A stretch of 25,194 nt of DNA from CAZTAR01 sp043813895 (GTDB lineage: Bacteria > Planctomycetota > Phycisphaerae > UBA1845 > UTPLA1): the NCBI GenBank assembly GCA_043813895.1, contig JBDRKQ010000030.1:1-25194 (forward strand), read 5' to 3'. The number at the start of each line of letters is the position of its first letter. Within the stretch, counting starts at the first letter, position 1. Below are positions 1 through 7,444 of this stretch, piece by piece. The notes under the pieces were generated by a model. It worked only from the letters and a program-made list of their open reading frames with translations. It was not told the DNA's origin and did not search any database. A program made the translations under genes and the position numbers.

Positions 1-1495
1 GGGCGGATTCGTCGATGGTCGCATGCCGACTGGCTTTAACGTCGACGAGCCATCGCGCGGCATGCCCGTCGATCTGCCGGCGGATGTCATCCACCGTAGC
101 CGCCTCATCGAGGCGGCGCCACGTCTCGTCGGGCCAGGTTCTGCCTGCATAAAACATCAACTGCTCCAGCCGGCTATGGGCCAGCACGCCGTCGCCCGGT
201 TCGGCATTCTCGTAGAGCCATTGCCCCGCGTGACGGTAGTGGGCCTTTCCGGCGCCGACGGGCTTTGTGAGATAGAAGAGCATCGGCAAAGAGGCGAGAA
301 CGATGCCTGCCGTGCGGATGTCGATCGGCCTGATTGGCCACCTCGCGCGGAGGCGTAGCGAGATGATGTTGAGCAGCGCGAGAAGGCCGGCGGCGGCCCA
401 GGGAATCGAAAGTGCCAGCGGGACGACCATATACCGCGAGCTGATCTCGCCGTATGACTTGACGCGGAGCTGGACCGCCAGCATTTGCAGCAGCACGGCG
501 GCGACGGCCAGCCTGCGTCCGTTGGCTTCCGCGCGTGGCGCCGACTTGAGAAACATGGCCAGCAGGAACAGCGTGGAGATGACGTAGCGGCCGCTCTTGC
601 CCCACGCTTCGACCATTTTCGCCGGCGCCATCCACCAGTGAATGGCGCTGGCCAGAACGAGCGGCGGCGTTGGGTGTACGTCGGTCGTCAGCGACAAGCC
701 GAAGAGGAGTTCGCCCAGGCTCTTGTTGGGCATGAGTCGGCCGGTCACGATAGAGTGCGGGGCGACGACGGCCGCAAAGCAGAGTGTCAAGAGGACGACA
801 CCCAGGAGCTTGGGCTTCCACGATCGGCGACACGTGGGCAGGCACCAGCAAATGGCGGGGGCGGCGAGCATCCCGAGTGCTTCCTGGCGGAGCATGTAGG
901 CGATGCCTGCGCTAGCGCCGCAGAGTGCCATGTGGCGGACACGCCCGGTCGCCAGCGCCCTGTATGCGAAGAGAAAGGCGAGAAGATAAAGCGCCAGGTG
1001 CGGCATGTCCGACAGGACATCAGCCGCGAGATGCGCGCCGGCGGGCCAGACGGCGGCGAGTATGCCGGCGACGGAGGCGGTGGTGGTGTCGAAGAGCCGG
1101 CGCGCGAGGAAGAATACCAGTCCGCATGCGCACACCCCGCCGATCAAGCCGATCAACTGGCCGCATCGCTGCCAGCCCAGCGGCGTGTCGCCGCCGAGGA
1201 TCGGGCCAAGCGCCCGGTGGGCGCCGAGCAAGAGGTATGAGAAGCCGGGTTGTTTCGTCGTGGTCCGCATTGTCGGGACGGGGTCCGCGCCGAGCTGTCT
1301 GGCATAGGTGACAAACTGGACACCGTCGCGGCTGATGCACGCCAGGCGCGTCGCGAGGAAACACTGCAAGAGCACGGCCAACAGCAAAGTGGCCATGAGC
1401 GCGTGGCGATCTTGTCGCGTCCAGGGGCGGCTCGCAATCTGCGTGATGGCTGGCCCACCCGAGCAAGGCAACGCATCCTGTGTGCGGCTGATCAT
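1..1495 (-). CDS. Glycosyltransferase family 39-like integral membrane protein, 3' end cut by window
   Basis: The minus frame beginning at the ATG at 1495 is open to the left edge (about 498 codons, no stop), so the gene is truncated by the window, not broken. The protein is strongly hydrophobic with many membrane spans. Near the N-terminus a first span is followed by 'ISRDGVQFVTYARQLGADP' (Asp57) and 'TTKQPGFSYLLLGAHRALG'. This is the first-loop pattern of GT-C enzymes of the PMT_2/GT39 (ArnT-like) type, which move sugars from polyprenyl-phosphate carriers to protein or lipid. Further on are 'SDMPHLALYLLAFLFAYRALATGRVRHMALCGASAGIAYMLRQEALG' and a soluble C-terminal part ('HYRHAGQWLYENAEPGDGVLAHSRLEQLMFYAGR'), both familiar from planctomycete GT39 proteins. 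No clear Shine-Dalgarno precedes the ATG, and a GTG 16 codons upstream is also in frame. Donor and acceptor are unknown. Confidence 0.85.
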   Translation of the reverse strand, partial: MISRTQDALPCSGGPAITQIASRPWTRQDRHALMATLLLAVLLQCFLATRLACISRDGVQFVTYARQLGADPVPTMRTTTKQPGFSYLLLGAHRALGPILGGDTPLGWQRCGQLIGLIGGVCACGLVFFLARRLFDTTTASVAGILAAVWPAGAHLAADVLSDMPHLALYLLAFLFAYRALATGRVRHMALCGASAGIAYMLRQEALGMLAAPAICWCLPTCRRSWKPKLLGVVLLTLCFAAVVAPHSIVTGRLMPNKSLGELLFGLSLTTDVHPTPPLVLASAIHWWMAPAKMVEAWGKSGRYVISTLFLLAMFLKSAPRAEANGRRLAVAAVLLQMLAVQLRVKSYGEISSRYMVVPLALSIPWAAAGLLALLNIISLRLRARWPIRPIDIRTAGIVLASLPMLFYLTKPVGAGKAHYRHAGQWLYENAEPGDGVLAHSRLEQLMFYAGRTWPDETWRRLDEAATVDDIRRQIDGHAARWLVDVKASRHATIDESA

Positions 1496-1789
1496 GGTGC
1501 GGATTATTGTCGCATCGGCCGGGAATTGCACGCGACTGGCGGTACGCTTGACGCGCTTGCACAAGACCTCACGGCCCGCAAGAGCCCGCGGCCTTGGCCG
1601 CGGGGTGTGCTCGCTGAGCCTGCGCCCGCGTGCCTGGAATGTGTTCGTGGGCGCTTCCGACACCCGCGCGACGACCTCGCATGGTCCCGATAGAATAGAA
1701 TGAACGACAAGGCGTAGTTCCCGGCGCGCCGAGCCCGGCCGGTCTCGGAAAACGGGCCGCGAGAAGAACGTAAGAAGGGAATCCATACC
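1496..1789. other. Divergent intergenic region with a GC-rich hairpin
   Basis: This spacer lies between the minus-strand glycosyltransferase and the plus-strand thiamine-binding gene, so promoters for both should be here; none could be assigned with confidence. A perfect 9-bp stem, CCCGCGGCC at 1585-1593 and GGCCGCGGG at 1596-1604 with a TT loop, resembles the palindromic repeats at 7521-7607. No coding sequence of convincing composition was seen. Confidence 0.5.
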
Positions 1790-2101
1790 ATGTCTGTGCT
1801 CGCAGAGTTCTCAATGTCGCCGTTGGACAAGGGAGAGTCCGTATCGAAGTATGTCTCGAGGAGTCTGGAGATCATTGCGGATAGCGGCGTGCCGTATCGG
1901 CTGGGGCCGATGGGTACGTGTCTCGAAGGCGATTGGGACGAGGTCTTCGCTGTAGTCAGGAAGTGCTATGACAGGATGTCGCAGGACTGCCGGCGCATCA
2001 CCTGCACGATCAAACTGGATGCTCGGCAGGGACGAGAAGGCCGCCTGACAGGCAAGATCGAGAAGATCGAATCGACGCTGGGGCGAAAGCTGGAGACGTA
2101 A
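1790..2101 (+). CDS. MTH1187 family thiamine-binding protein
   Basis: A 103-residue protein of the Thiamine_BP (formerly DUF77, MTH1187/YqgV) family, at the full usual length of about 100 residues. Family traits are 'MSVLAEFSMSPLDKGESVSKYVSRSLEIIADSGVPYRLGPMGTCLEGDWDEVFAVVRKC' and the C-terminal 'LTGKIEKIESTLGRKLE'. Members form ferredoxin-like tetramers that bind thiamine or related pyrimidines in the cytoplasm. Some are fused to or sit beside thiamine transporters, but no transporter is visible here, so the physiological role is open. The ATG is preceded by a GAAGG-type ribosome site about 10 bases upstream. The gene stands alone, divergent from the glycosyltransferase and convergent with the MBL-fold gene. 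Confidence 0.85.
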   Translation: MSVLAEFSMSPLDKGESVSKYVSRSLEIIADSGVPYRLGPMGTCLEGDWDEVFAVVRKCYDRMSQDCRRITCTIKLDARQGREGRLTGKIEKIESTLGRKLET

Positions 2102-2124
2102 TCCGGGCGTTTCGCCGCCAACGG

Positions 2125-2152
2125 TCAGAGCCTCGCGCGTAAGCAAGCGGTC
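2125..2152 (-). repeat. Dispersed repeat family B, copy 1
   Basis: Read on the minus strand, this 28-bp segment matches 25 of 28 bases with plus-strand 3921-3948 (common parts GACCGCTTGCT and GGCTCTGA). It sits just after the thiamine-binding gene stop codon in a convergent spacer. This is where short intergenic repeats and terminator-like elements usually lie. Confidence 0.6.
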
Positions 2153-2178
2153 ACCGCTCGCAGGTAAGGCCCTTTGAA

Positions 2179-2217
2179 GTCGGAGGGTGACCGACTCCCT
2201 CACGGTCGCGGCTCTGC
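2179..2217. repeat. GC-rich palindromic element in convergent spacer
   Basis: The stretch contains overlapping small inverted repeats: GTCGG/CCGAC (2179-2183 and 2191-2195) and GAGGG/CCCTC. Its end reads CACGGTCGCGGCTCTG. It ends just before the stop of the minus-strand MBL-fold gene. It may act as a bidirectional transcription end, but there is no T-tract. I recall similar sequence as a multi-copy element in planctomycete genomes; only one copy is seen here. Confidence 0.4.
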
Positions 2218-2223
2218 TCTTTC

Positions 2224-2877
2224 CTATCCCTGAAGGAACATGTTGTGCTGCTTCTCTTCCCCGATCGTCGTCGTGGGGCCGTGGCCGCAGTAGACCCGTG
2301 TCTCGCCTGGCAGAGTCAGCAGGTTCTCATGGATGTTGCTGAGGAGCCTGTCCGGGTTGCTGTGGTGGAAGTCCACGCGCCCGATGGAGCCTTGAAAGAA
2401 CGCGTCGCCGACAATGACGACGCCAGCGTCGGGGCAGTAAAAGCTGCGGCCGCCCGGTGAATGTCCGGACGTGTCCAGGATTCGCCACGTGACCCCGTCG
2501 AGCGTCAGCTCACCGCCGGCGGGCAGGTCGCGCGTCTCAATATCGCCGATGACGATCGGCATTCCCACCCCGGCGGAGAGGTTCTCGTTGGGGTCCGTCA
2601 GGGCGGCTCTTTCTTCGTTTGCGATGTAGATGGGAATCTCGCCGAGCTTCTCGCGCAGCTCTGGCAGGCCCGCGATATGGTCGAGGTGGCCGTGCGTTAC
2701 CAGAACGGCCTGCGGTCGCAGTTCGTTCCGACTGATGTGACGCGTGATCTGCTCCACGGAATCCGGCAGGCCGGGATCGACAATCCAACAGGGCCCCTTT
2801 TCGCTGTGCGAAATCACGAGCGCGTTTTCGCCGTAGTTCGGTTCAATCAGGCACTCAACGTGAATCGGTGAAGACAT
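2224..2877 (-). CDS. MBL-fold metallo-hydrolase (glyoxalase II-like)
   Basis: A 217-residue metallo-beta-lactamase-fold enzyme. The binuclear metal-site motifs are intact: HxHxDH as 'HGHLDH' (62-67), His139 in 'TSGHSPGG', Asp158 in 'VIVGDAF' and His199 in 'YCGHG'. The length and the 'GRVDFHHSNPDRLLSNI' segment match the short GloB-like hydrolases (YcbL group), which lack the extra helical domain of classical glyoxalase II. The substrate is probably a thioester or similar hydrolysable metabolite, but it cannot be read from sequence. I chose the ATG at 2877 because 'MSSPIHVECLIEPNYGENALVI' matches the usual family start; an upstream in-frame GTG at 2925 would add 16 polar residues with no family counterpart. 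The protein has no signal peptide and is probably cytoplasmic. Confidence 0.88.
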   Translation of the reverse strand: MSSPIHVECLIEPNYGENALVISHSEKGPCWIVDPGLPDSVEQITRHISRNELRPQAVLVTHGHLDHIAGLPELREKLGEIPIYIANEERAALTDPNENLSAGVGMPIVIGDIETRDLPAGGELTLDGVTWRILDTSGHSPGGRSFYCPDAGVVIVGDAFFQGSIGRVDFHHSNPDRLLSNIHENLLTLPGETRVYCGHGPTTTIGEEKQHNMFLQG

Positions 2878-2966
2878 CGTATTGCGATTCCGTCCTTCCC
2901 CATTGCGGTCTGTGAATCCCCCCACACGCTCAGCGAGAATCCGCCAGCTTTTAGCCGGGGTGGCAT

Positions 2967-3010
2967 GGGTAACAAGTGGGGCACCCCGCAGGGTGGTCCA
3001 CTCGTTACCC
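2967..3010. repeat. Nested hairpin between lipoprotein and MBL genes
   Basis: An outer 13-bp stem (2967-2979 with 2998-3010, 12 of 13 paired) encloses an inner 5-bp stem CACCC/GGGTG (2982-2986 with 2991-2995), separated by a symmetric two-base internal loop, with a CGCA tip. It lies downstream of the lipoprotein gene and upstream of the MBL gene, both transcribed leftwards. It could end or process that transcript. There is no T-run, so it is not a standard intrinsic terminator. Confidence 0.55.
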
Positions 3011-3042
3011 GTGGGAACACCATAAGGCTCCCTTCACACGCT

Positions 3043-3102
3043 CTGCCGAGATTCCTTTCTCGGCTTTGGCCCGAGAGCCGAGAAGGAACTCTCGGCTCAG
3101 CG
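3043..3102 (+). repeat. Dispersed double-hairpin repeat family A, full copy (60 bp)
   Basis: This copy begins CTGCCGAGA and ends CTCGGCTCAGCG. It aligns without gaps over 60 bp with the reverse complement of 12143-12202 (about 48 of 60 identical by eye), with most mismatches in the central linker. Each half forms a stem built from CCGAGA/TCTCGG. It lies about 50 bases downstream of the lipoprotein stop codon. Confidence 0.75.
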
Positions 3103-3150
3103 TGACACCGTCAATGTCATGATCTCGGGTAAAGCAAAGATCCTCTTTGC

Positions 3151-3681
3151 TCACTTCCGGCTCGGCCGGCTCTTCTTGAAAAACTTCGCGAGTTCCCCAG
3201 CCATGGACTTCGCCATATCGGCTTCGCCGGTTCGGCTGGCGCCGCTCGTGGTGACAACCTGCACCTTGCCGGCCGGCGCGCCCTCCGAACTCAGCCAGAA
3301 CAGGACGACGGCATAGGAATCAGAACCGAGGAGTCCGCCGAGCCCGCCTGCTTCGTTGTACCAGGTGATTTCCGGATCGATCTCCAGTACCGGCGAGCCG
3401 CCTGGAAACACGGGGTCCTCACCCGAGACCAGCTCGGACCTCAGCGCGCCGGTCAGCGCGGTGCTGAATCTCCGATCAACCAATCCGCCAAGATCGGTCC
3501 GAGGCGGCTTGATCTCCACGCTGTTGAATCGAGAGAACTGACTCGTGCTGGTTCCGGGAACAGACATGGCCTTGGAACCGGCGCCCGCGACTTCTTTCAG
3601 GGCCCGCTTGGCCACGGTGCCACATCCGGAAGTGCAGACCAAAATCGAAACGAGCATTGTCAACGCCAGTAGTTTACGCAC
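3151..3681 (-). CDS. Putative lipoprotein, conserved hypothetical (DUF4410-like?)
   Basis: A 176-residue protein starting at GTG 3681, supported by a GGAGGA ribosome site 8 bases upstream. The N-terminus 'MRKLLALTMLVSILVCTSGC' is a lipoprotein signal with lipobox TSGC (Cys20), so the mature protein should be membrane-anchored. The rest contains 'FNSVEIKPPRTDLGGLVDRRFSTALTGALRSEL', then 'LEIDPEITWYNEAGGLGGLLGSDSYAVVLFWL', and a helical end 'MAKSMAGELAKFFKKSRPSRK'. The layout recalls DUF4410-like lipoproteins, in which a strand-rich core precedes an ATP-independent envelope role, but I cannot confirm this without a profile search. No function is assigned. It is flanked by repeats on both sides and is probably transcribed alone. 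Confidence 0.75.
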   Translation of the reverse strand: MRKLLALTMLVSILVCTSGCGTVAKRALKEVAGAGSKAMSVPGTSTSQFSRFNSVEIKPPRTDLGGLVDRRFSTALTGALRSELVSGEDPVFPGGSPVLEIDPEITWYNEAGGLGGLLGSDSYAVVLFWLSSEGAPAGKVQVVTTSGASRTGEADMAKSMAGELAKFFKKSRPSRK

Positions 3682-3822
3682 AGCACTGTTCCTCCAATAG
3701 GTTAGGCGGCCAAAGTGAATGCACTAGACGATTCATGCGCGGGAATTGTAAACGGGGCAACGAGAACGTCAATCATCATCGAGAACGGCGTCACCTGTCG
3801 CATGCATGGGTGATTCTGCACC

Positions 3823-3857
3823 GGCCTGAGGGCCGAGAAAGGATTCTCGGCCCAGCG
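3823..3857 (+). repeat. Dispersed repeat family A, right-half copy
   Basis: This 35-bp segment matches the right half of the 60-bp repeat, beginning GGCCTGAGG and ending TCTCGGCCCAGCG with an internal CCGAGA...TCTCGG hairpin. It agrees very closely with the right half of the copy inside the pilT-like gene (12143-12177 on the opposite strand). Confidence 0.7.
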
Positions 3858-3920
3858 ACAAATGGCGAGCCTCGGCCCAGCGGTTGGCGTTCAGATCAAG
3901 GAGCCTTCTCGTCGAACACC

Positions 3921-3948
3921 GACCGCTTGCTGACACGCGCGGCTCTGA
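3921..3948 (+). repeat. Dispersed repeat family B, copy 2
   Basis: This segment is 25 of 28 identical to the reverse complement of 2125-2152. It begins 17 bases after the clpS stop codon, so both copies of this family lie immediately downstream of a gene. Confidence 0.6.
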
Positions 3949-3965
3949 TTGGCGTTGCGTCGGGG

Positions 3966-4289
3966 CTACTCATCCGGCTCGATCGTCACCGTGAGCCGAC
4001 GTGAGTGGAACTGCTCCATGTAGAGTTCGGCCCGCTCCTTGTGGATCACGAGCAGGAGCGAACAGCCCGTGTAGTGGGCTTCGAGCGTGCGTTCGATCGC
4101 CTCCTGCTGGTTCAAGTGCGTCAGCGAAACGATGGATTCCACCACCTCGAGCATATCGTTAACGTCGTCGTTGTGCAGGATGACCCGGTACATGGGCAGC
4201 AGGCGGGGCTCGACGGCCTCCGGCCATACGGCCGTCTGAACGCCGGTCTCCGGCGTGGCATGGGCATGTTGTGACCCGTGGTCGGGCAT
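3966..4289 (-). CDS. clpS: ATP-dependent Clp protease adaptor ClpS
   Basis: A 107-residue ClpS, the N-end-rule adaptor that hands substrates with bulky hydrophobic N-termini to ClpAP or ClpCP in the cytoplasm. The core 'YRVILHNDDVNDMLEVVESIV' carries the substrate-pocket Asn40-Asp41-Asp42, and 'EAHYTGCSLLLVIHKERAELYMEQF' carries the conserved histidine (His72). The C-terminal 'LTVTIEPDE' is also typical. About 32 poorly conserved residues precede the core. I chose ATG 4289 over in-frame codons further upstream because those would add only low-complexity residues. No clpA or clpC is beside it. It is transcribed divergently from the DUF58 gene. Confidence 0.9.
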   Translation of the reverse strand: MPDHGSQHAHATPETGVQTAVWPEAVEPRLLPMYRVILHNDDVNDMLEVVESIVSLTHLNQQEAIERTLEAHYTGCSLLLVIHKERAELYMEQFHSRRLTVTIEPDE

Positions 4290-4508
4290 AGCAGGCGCCT
4301 CTCTCGTGCTGTTCGCTGAAGTCCAGCTTTGGGCAGTATAGCGGGATGCGATCCCCCCGTGCAAGAATGATCATCCCCCCTCCACTGAGATGCCATGAGT
4401 CGGTATAATCCCGGGGGCGCGACTCGGGGCCGCCCGCCGGCGCGAATCCGGGACACGGATCATGGCGACGGCGCACCGGCTGGGACGCTCCACGCACGGT
4501 CAGGTACT
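4290..4508. promoter_or_regulatory. Divergent promoter region, clpS and DUF58/BatA
   Basis: This 219-base spacer separates the clpS start (minus) from the DUF58 start (plus) and must hold promoters for both. 'GTCGGTATAATCCCGG' near 4400 contains a TATAAT hexamer (about 4404-4409) on the plus strand, a plausible -10 box for the DUF58/BatA transcript. I could not identify a matching -35 box with confidence. Confidence 0.4.
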
Positions 4509-5426
4509 ATGGCAGACGCGATCGAACGACAAGAAGCCGGACAGCGGCACGCCGAGTTGCTCGACGCCGATTTCATGACGCGGCTCGAGCAACTGGAGAT
4601 CGTCTCCCGAAAGATCCACGCCAGCAGCCACAAGGGCGAGCGCCTGTCGCGGCGCAAGGGTGAGTCTGCCGAGTTCGCCGACTATCGCAACTATGTGGTC
4701 GGCGACGACCTGCGCCACATCGACTGGAACATCTATGCCCGACTGGACCGCCTGTTCCTCAAGCTCTTTCTCGAAGAGGAAGAGTTGAACGTGACGGTAC
4801 TGCTGGACGTGTCGAAGTCGATGGACTGGGGCGAGCCGTCCAAGGCGCTATACGCCAAGCGCGTCGCGGCGGCGGTCACCTACATTGCCCTGTGCAGTTT
4901 CGACCGGGTGAATCTCTACGCCTACAACGATCGCGTCGTCGGCAGCATGATGGGCCTTCGCAGCCGCCGCATGATGTCACGTGCCGTGCAGTTCTTGCAG
5001 AACACCACAATCGACGGAAAGAGCCACTTCTCCGTCGCCGCGAAGCAGTTCGCCCTTCGGCACACGCAAAAGGGCGTGGCCCTGATCCTCTCGGACTTCA
5101 TGGACAAGGGCGGCTTCGAGGAGGGCCTTCGCTATCTTGTCGGTCGGCAGTTGGACATCTACGCCTTGCAGATTCTCAGCCCCGACGAACTGACGCCGGA
5201 CCTGGCAGGCGACCTGAAGCTCGTCGATTGCGAGGATGAGGACATCGCGGAGATCACGGTCAGCAAACCCCTCATGGACCGGTACAAGGCGAACCTCCAG
5301 GCATACTGCGAATCCCTGCGCGACTACTGCTCGCGGCGTGGCATCTCCTATGTCTTGGCGCCGACGAATCAACCGTTCGAGGCGCTTGTGCTCAACTACC
5401 TGCGTCAACGGGGGTTGGTGCGATGA
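4509..5426 (+). CDS. DUF58 domain-containing protein
   Basis: A 305-residue DUF58 protein, full length for the short planctomycete type and without membrane spans. The family block 'RRKGESAEFADYRNYVVGDDLRHIDWNIYARLDRLFLKLFLEEEELNVTVLLDVSKSM' spans about 48-105. Within it, the DxSxS metal-ion-dependent adhesion site is intact (Asp100, Ser102, Ser104), so the C-terminal part is a von Willebrand A-like fold. Such proteins usually work with a MoxR AAA+ ATPase and BatA/BatB-like membrane proteins, perhaps as chaperones for assembling or activating envelope or metal-dependent enzymes. I chose ATG 4509 because upstream sequence to 4395 is low-complexity and unlike the family. Its last four bases overlap the next gene (ATGA), indicating translational coupling. 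Confidence 0.85.
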   Translation: MADAIERQEAGQRHAELLDADFMTRLEQLEIVSRKIHASSHKGERLSRRKGESAEFADYRNYVVGDDLRHIDWNIYARLDRLFLKLFLEEEELNVTVLLDVSKSMDWGEPSKALYAKRVAAAVTYIALCSFDRVNLYAYNDRVVGSMMGLRSRRMMSRAVQFLQNTTIDGKSHFSVAAKQFALRHTQKGVALILSDFMDKGGFEEGLRYLVGRQLDIYALQILSPDELTPDLAGDLKLVDCEDEDIAEITVSKPLMDRYKANLQAYCESLRDYCSRRGISYVLAPTNQPFEALVLNYLRQRGLVR

Positions 5427-7444
5427 CCTTCTTCTCGTGGCCGACCGCTCTGATCTTCGCGTCGATCGCAGTGCCCCTGCTGCTGCTGCTGTACTTCCTC
5501 AAGCTCAAGCGGCAGGACCGCAAGATCTCCTCGACGCTCCTGTGGAAGAAGGCCGTCCAGGACCTTCAAGTTAACGCGCCATTCCAGAAGCTTCGCAGGA
5601 ACCTGTTACTGTTCCTCCAGCTTCTGATTCTCGCGGGCGTATTGCTCGCGATCGCCAAGCCGGTCGGGAACTTCCGCCGGCAGCCTGAGCGGAATATCGT
5701 CCTGCTGATCGACCGCTCGGGCTCGATGAAAACCCTGGAGGCCGACGGGCGGCCGCGGCTGGCGTGGGCCCAGGACGCCGCCGAGGAATTCGTATCGAAC
5801 CTGCCGGATCGGTCGCGGACAATGGTCATCAGCTTCGCCAATCGCGCGAACGTCGTGTGCAGTTTCACCAATGACAAGCGGCGGTTGGCGCGACTTATCC
5901 GCGAGATCGAACCGACGGACGCAGCCAGCAATATCGGCGAGGCACTCCAACTCTCCGTCGCCTACTCGTCGAGCCTCGTTGACGAGAATAGGACGGGCGT
6001 GCCGGATGCCGCCCAACGCGGCTCGGCCGACATCGAGTTCTTCAGTGACGGCCGAATCGCCGACGCAGATCAGGAGTACGTCTTGCGGGGGCAGATGCTG
6101 TACCACCGAATCGGCGCGGCCGTGGACAACGTAGGCATCGTCGGGTTTGCCGTGCGGCGGGACTACGATCGTCCCGGTCTGCTCTCCGTCTTCGCCGAGG
6201 TGGAGAACTTCGGCCCGACGCCCGTCGAATCGGACATCTCGCTATTGCTGAACGGCGAACTCCTGCACGGTCCCGGCTCCATACACGAGGTCCGTCTCGG
6301 CCCGGCGGCGCGAACGAGTGACGGATCGAGCAAAACGTCGGGCGACTCCGATGAGGCCTCATCCGCGTTGCCCGCGCGGGAGACGGTCGTCTTCGAGATC
6401 AGTCACGAGGACGCCGGTATCGTCGAGGTCAGGCTGCATCGCGAGGACGCCCTGGCCATCGACAACAGCGTCTCCGGGCCGATCGATCCGCCACGAGAAG
6501 TCCGCATCCTGGTCGTCTCCGATCGCGTGGAGGCAAAGTACTTTCTTGCGAAGGGCTTTAAGGACAGCCTCGAAATCAAGGACTACACGGTCATGGAAGG
6601 CGGCGAATATGAGAACGCCCCGGATGAGGAGCTTGTTCTCGAGGGGCGCTCGGCCTTCGACTTGGTCGTGCTCGACCGGCACGACACGGATCGGTTGCCG
6701 CCGGGGAACTACGTCTTTCTTGGCGGGCTGCCGATCATCGAAGGCGTTGCACGAGGCGACAGCGTCAAGCAGGATGTGCTGGTCGTGTGGGACGAAAGGC
6801 ATCCGCTGCTCAGGAGCGTGCAACTTGACGACATCATGGTGACCGAGTGGAAGCGCCTGACCCTGCCGCGTCATGCCCACAAGCTCATCGAGGGCAAAGA
6901 CTCGACGGTCATGGCGTTCATCACCGATCCCGGCCATCGCTACGTGATCACCGCGTTTGACATCCTGGATTCGAACCTGCCGATGGACATTCCGTTTCCG
7001 ATCCTGCTCCAGAACATGGTGATGTATCTCGCCGGCAGCGGTCTCGTGGAAGAGGGCCGTCTGATCAAGCCGGGCCACACGGTCAACATCCCGGTACCGC
7101 CCGGTGCGGAGGAGGCCACGGTCAAGCGACCGGACGGGCTGATCGAGAAGATCGTAGTCAGGGATCGTCACGCCCTGACCTATGCCGGAACAGGCGACGT
7201 CGGCGCGTACAAGGCCGAATTCGACGACGCACTCGAAACGGCGGAGGTCTTCGCCGTCAACTCCCTCGACGCGAACGAGTCCAACATCGCGCCCAACAAC
7301 AACCTGACGGTCGGCACCGAAGCCGTCGATTCCGTGTCCGGCACGATGAAGGTCAACGAGCCCTTGTGGCCCTACCTTGCCGGCGCGGCATTGCTCATCC
7401 TCCTCGTGGAGTGGTGGGTGTACAACAGGCGCGTGATGATTTGA
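5423..7444 (+). CDS. BatA/VWA domain membrane protein
   Basis: A 673-residue protein in the BatA N-terminal family. It opens with 'FFSWPTALIFASIAVPLLLLLYFLKLKRQDRKISSTLLWKKAVQDL' (span about 10-26), and a second span lies at about 60-78. A von Willebrand A domain begins 'NIVLLIDRSGSM' with intact DxSxS (Asp97, Ser99, Ser101). The 'FFSDGRIAD' and 'DNVGIVGFAVRRDYDRPGLLSVFAEVENFGPTPVESDISL' segments are typical of the planctomycete form. A glutamine amidotransferase-like or CARDB-like middle leads to a last span near 648-665 ('YLAGAALLILLVEWWVY'). The VWA part is thus expected in the periplasm between anchors. It is the partner of the overlapping DUF58 gene. Its own role (Bat complexes are linked to stress or aerotolerance in other bacteria) is not established here. 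Confidence 0.85.
   Translation: MTFFSWPTALIFASIAVPLLLLLYFLKLKRQDRKISSTLLWKKAVQDLQVNAPFQKLRRNLLLFLQLLILAGVLLAIAKPVGNFRRQPERNIVLLIDRSGSMKTLEADGRPRLAWAQDAAEEFVSNLPDRSRTMVISFANRANVVCSFTNDKRRLARLIREIEPTDAASNIGEALQLSVAYSSSLVDENRTGVPDAAQRGSADIEFFSDGRIADADQEYVLRGQMLYHRIGAAVDNVGIVGFAVRRDYDRPGLLSVFAEVENFGPTPVESDISLLLNGELLHGPGSIHEVRLGPAARTSDGSSKTSGDSDEASSALPARETVVFEISHEDAGIVEVRLHREDALAIDNSVSGPIDPPREVRILVVSDRVEAKYFLAKGFKDSLEIKDYTVMEGGEYENAPDEELVLEGRSAFDLVVLDRHDTDRLPPGNYVFLGGLPIIEGVARGDSVKQDVLVVWDERHPLLRSVQLDDIMVTEWKRLTLPRHAHKLIEGKDSTVMAFITDPGHRYVITAFDILDSNLPMDIPFPILLQNMVMYLAGSGLVEEGRLIKPGHTVNIPVPPGAEEATVKRPDGLIEKIVVRDRHALTYAGTGDVGAYKAEFDDALETAEVFAVNSLDANESNIAPNNNLTVGTEAVDSVSGTMKVNEPLWPYLAGAALLILLVEWWVYNRRVMI

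Larger units (their letters stand above)
3682..3965. other. Repeat-bearing spacer upstream of the lipoprotein gene
   Basis: This spacer separates clpS from the lipoprotein gene, both on the minus strand. It holds the half copy of repeat A (3823-3857) and a copy of repeat B (3921-3948). Short open frames here have no coding character. The lipoprotein promoter is expected between about 3690 and 3800, but no convincing -35/-10 pair was identified. Confidence 0.5.

Noticed and set aside
174..851. 225-residue minus-strand open frame
   Set aside because: It is in a different phase from the glycosyltransferase frame, which runs open across the same DNA and has membrane spans and family motifs.
485..1240. 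251-residue plus-strand open frame
   Set aside because: Antisense of the glycosyltransferase, charged and repetitive with no domain.
3043..3102. CRISPR-like repeat array
   Set aside because: Copies are single, far apart, differ in length and have no regular spacers or cas genes.
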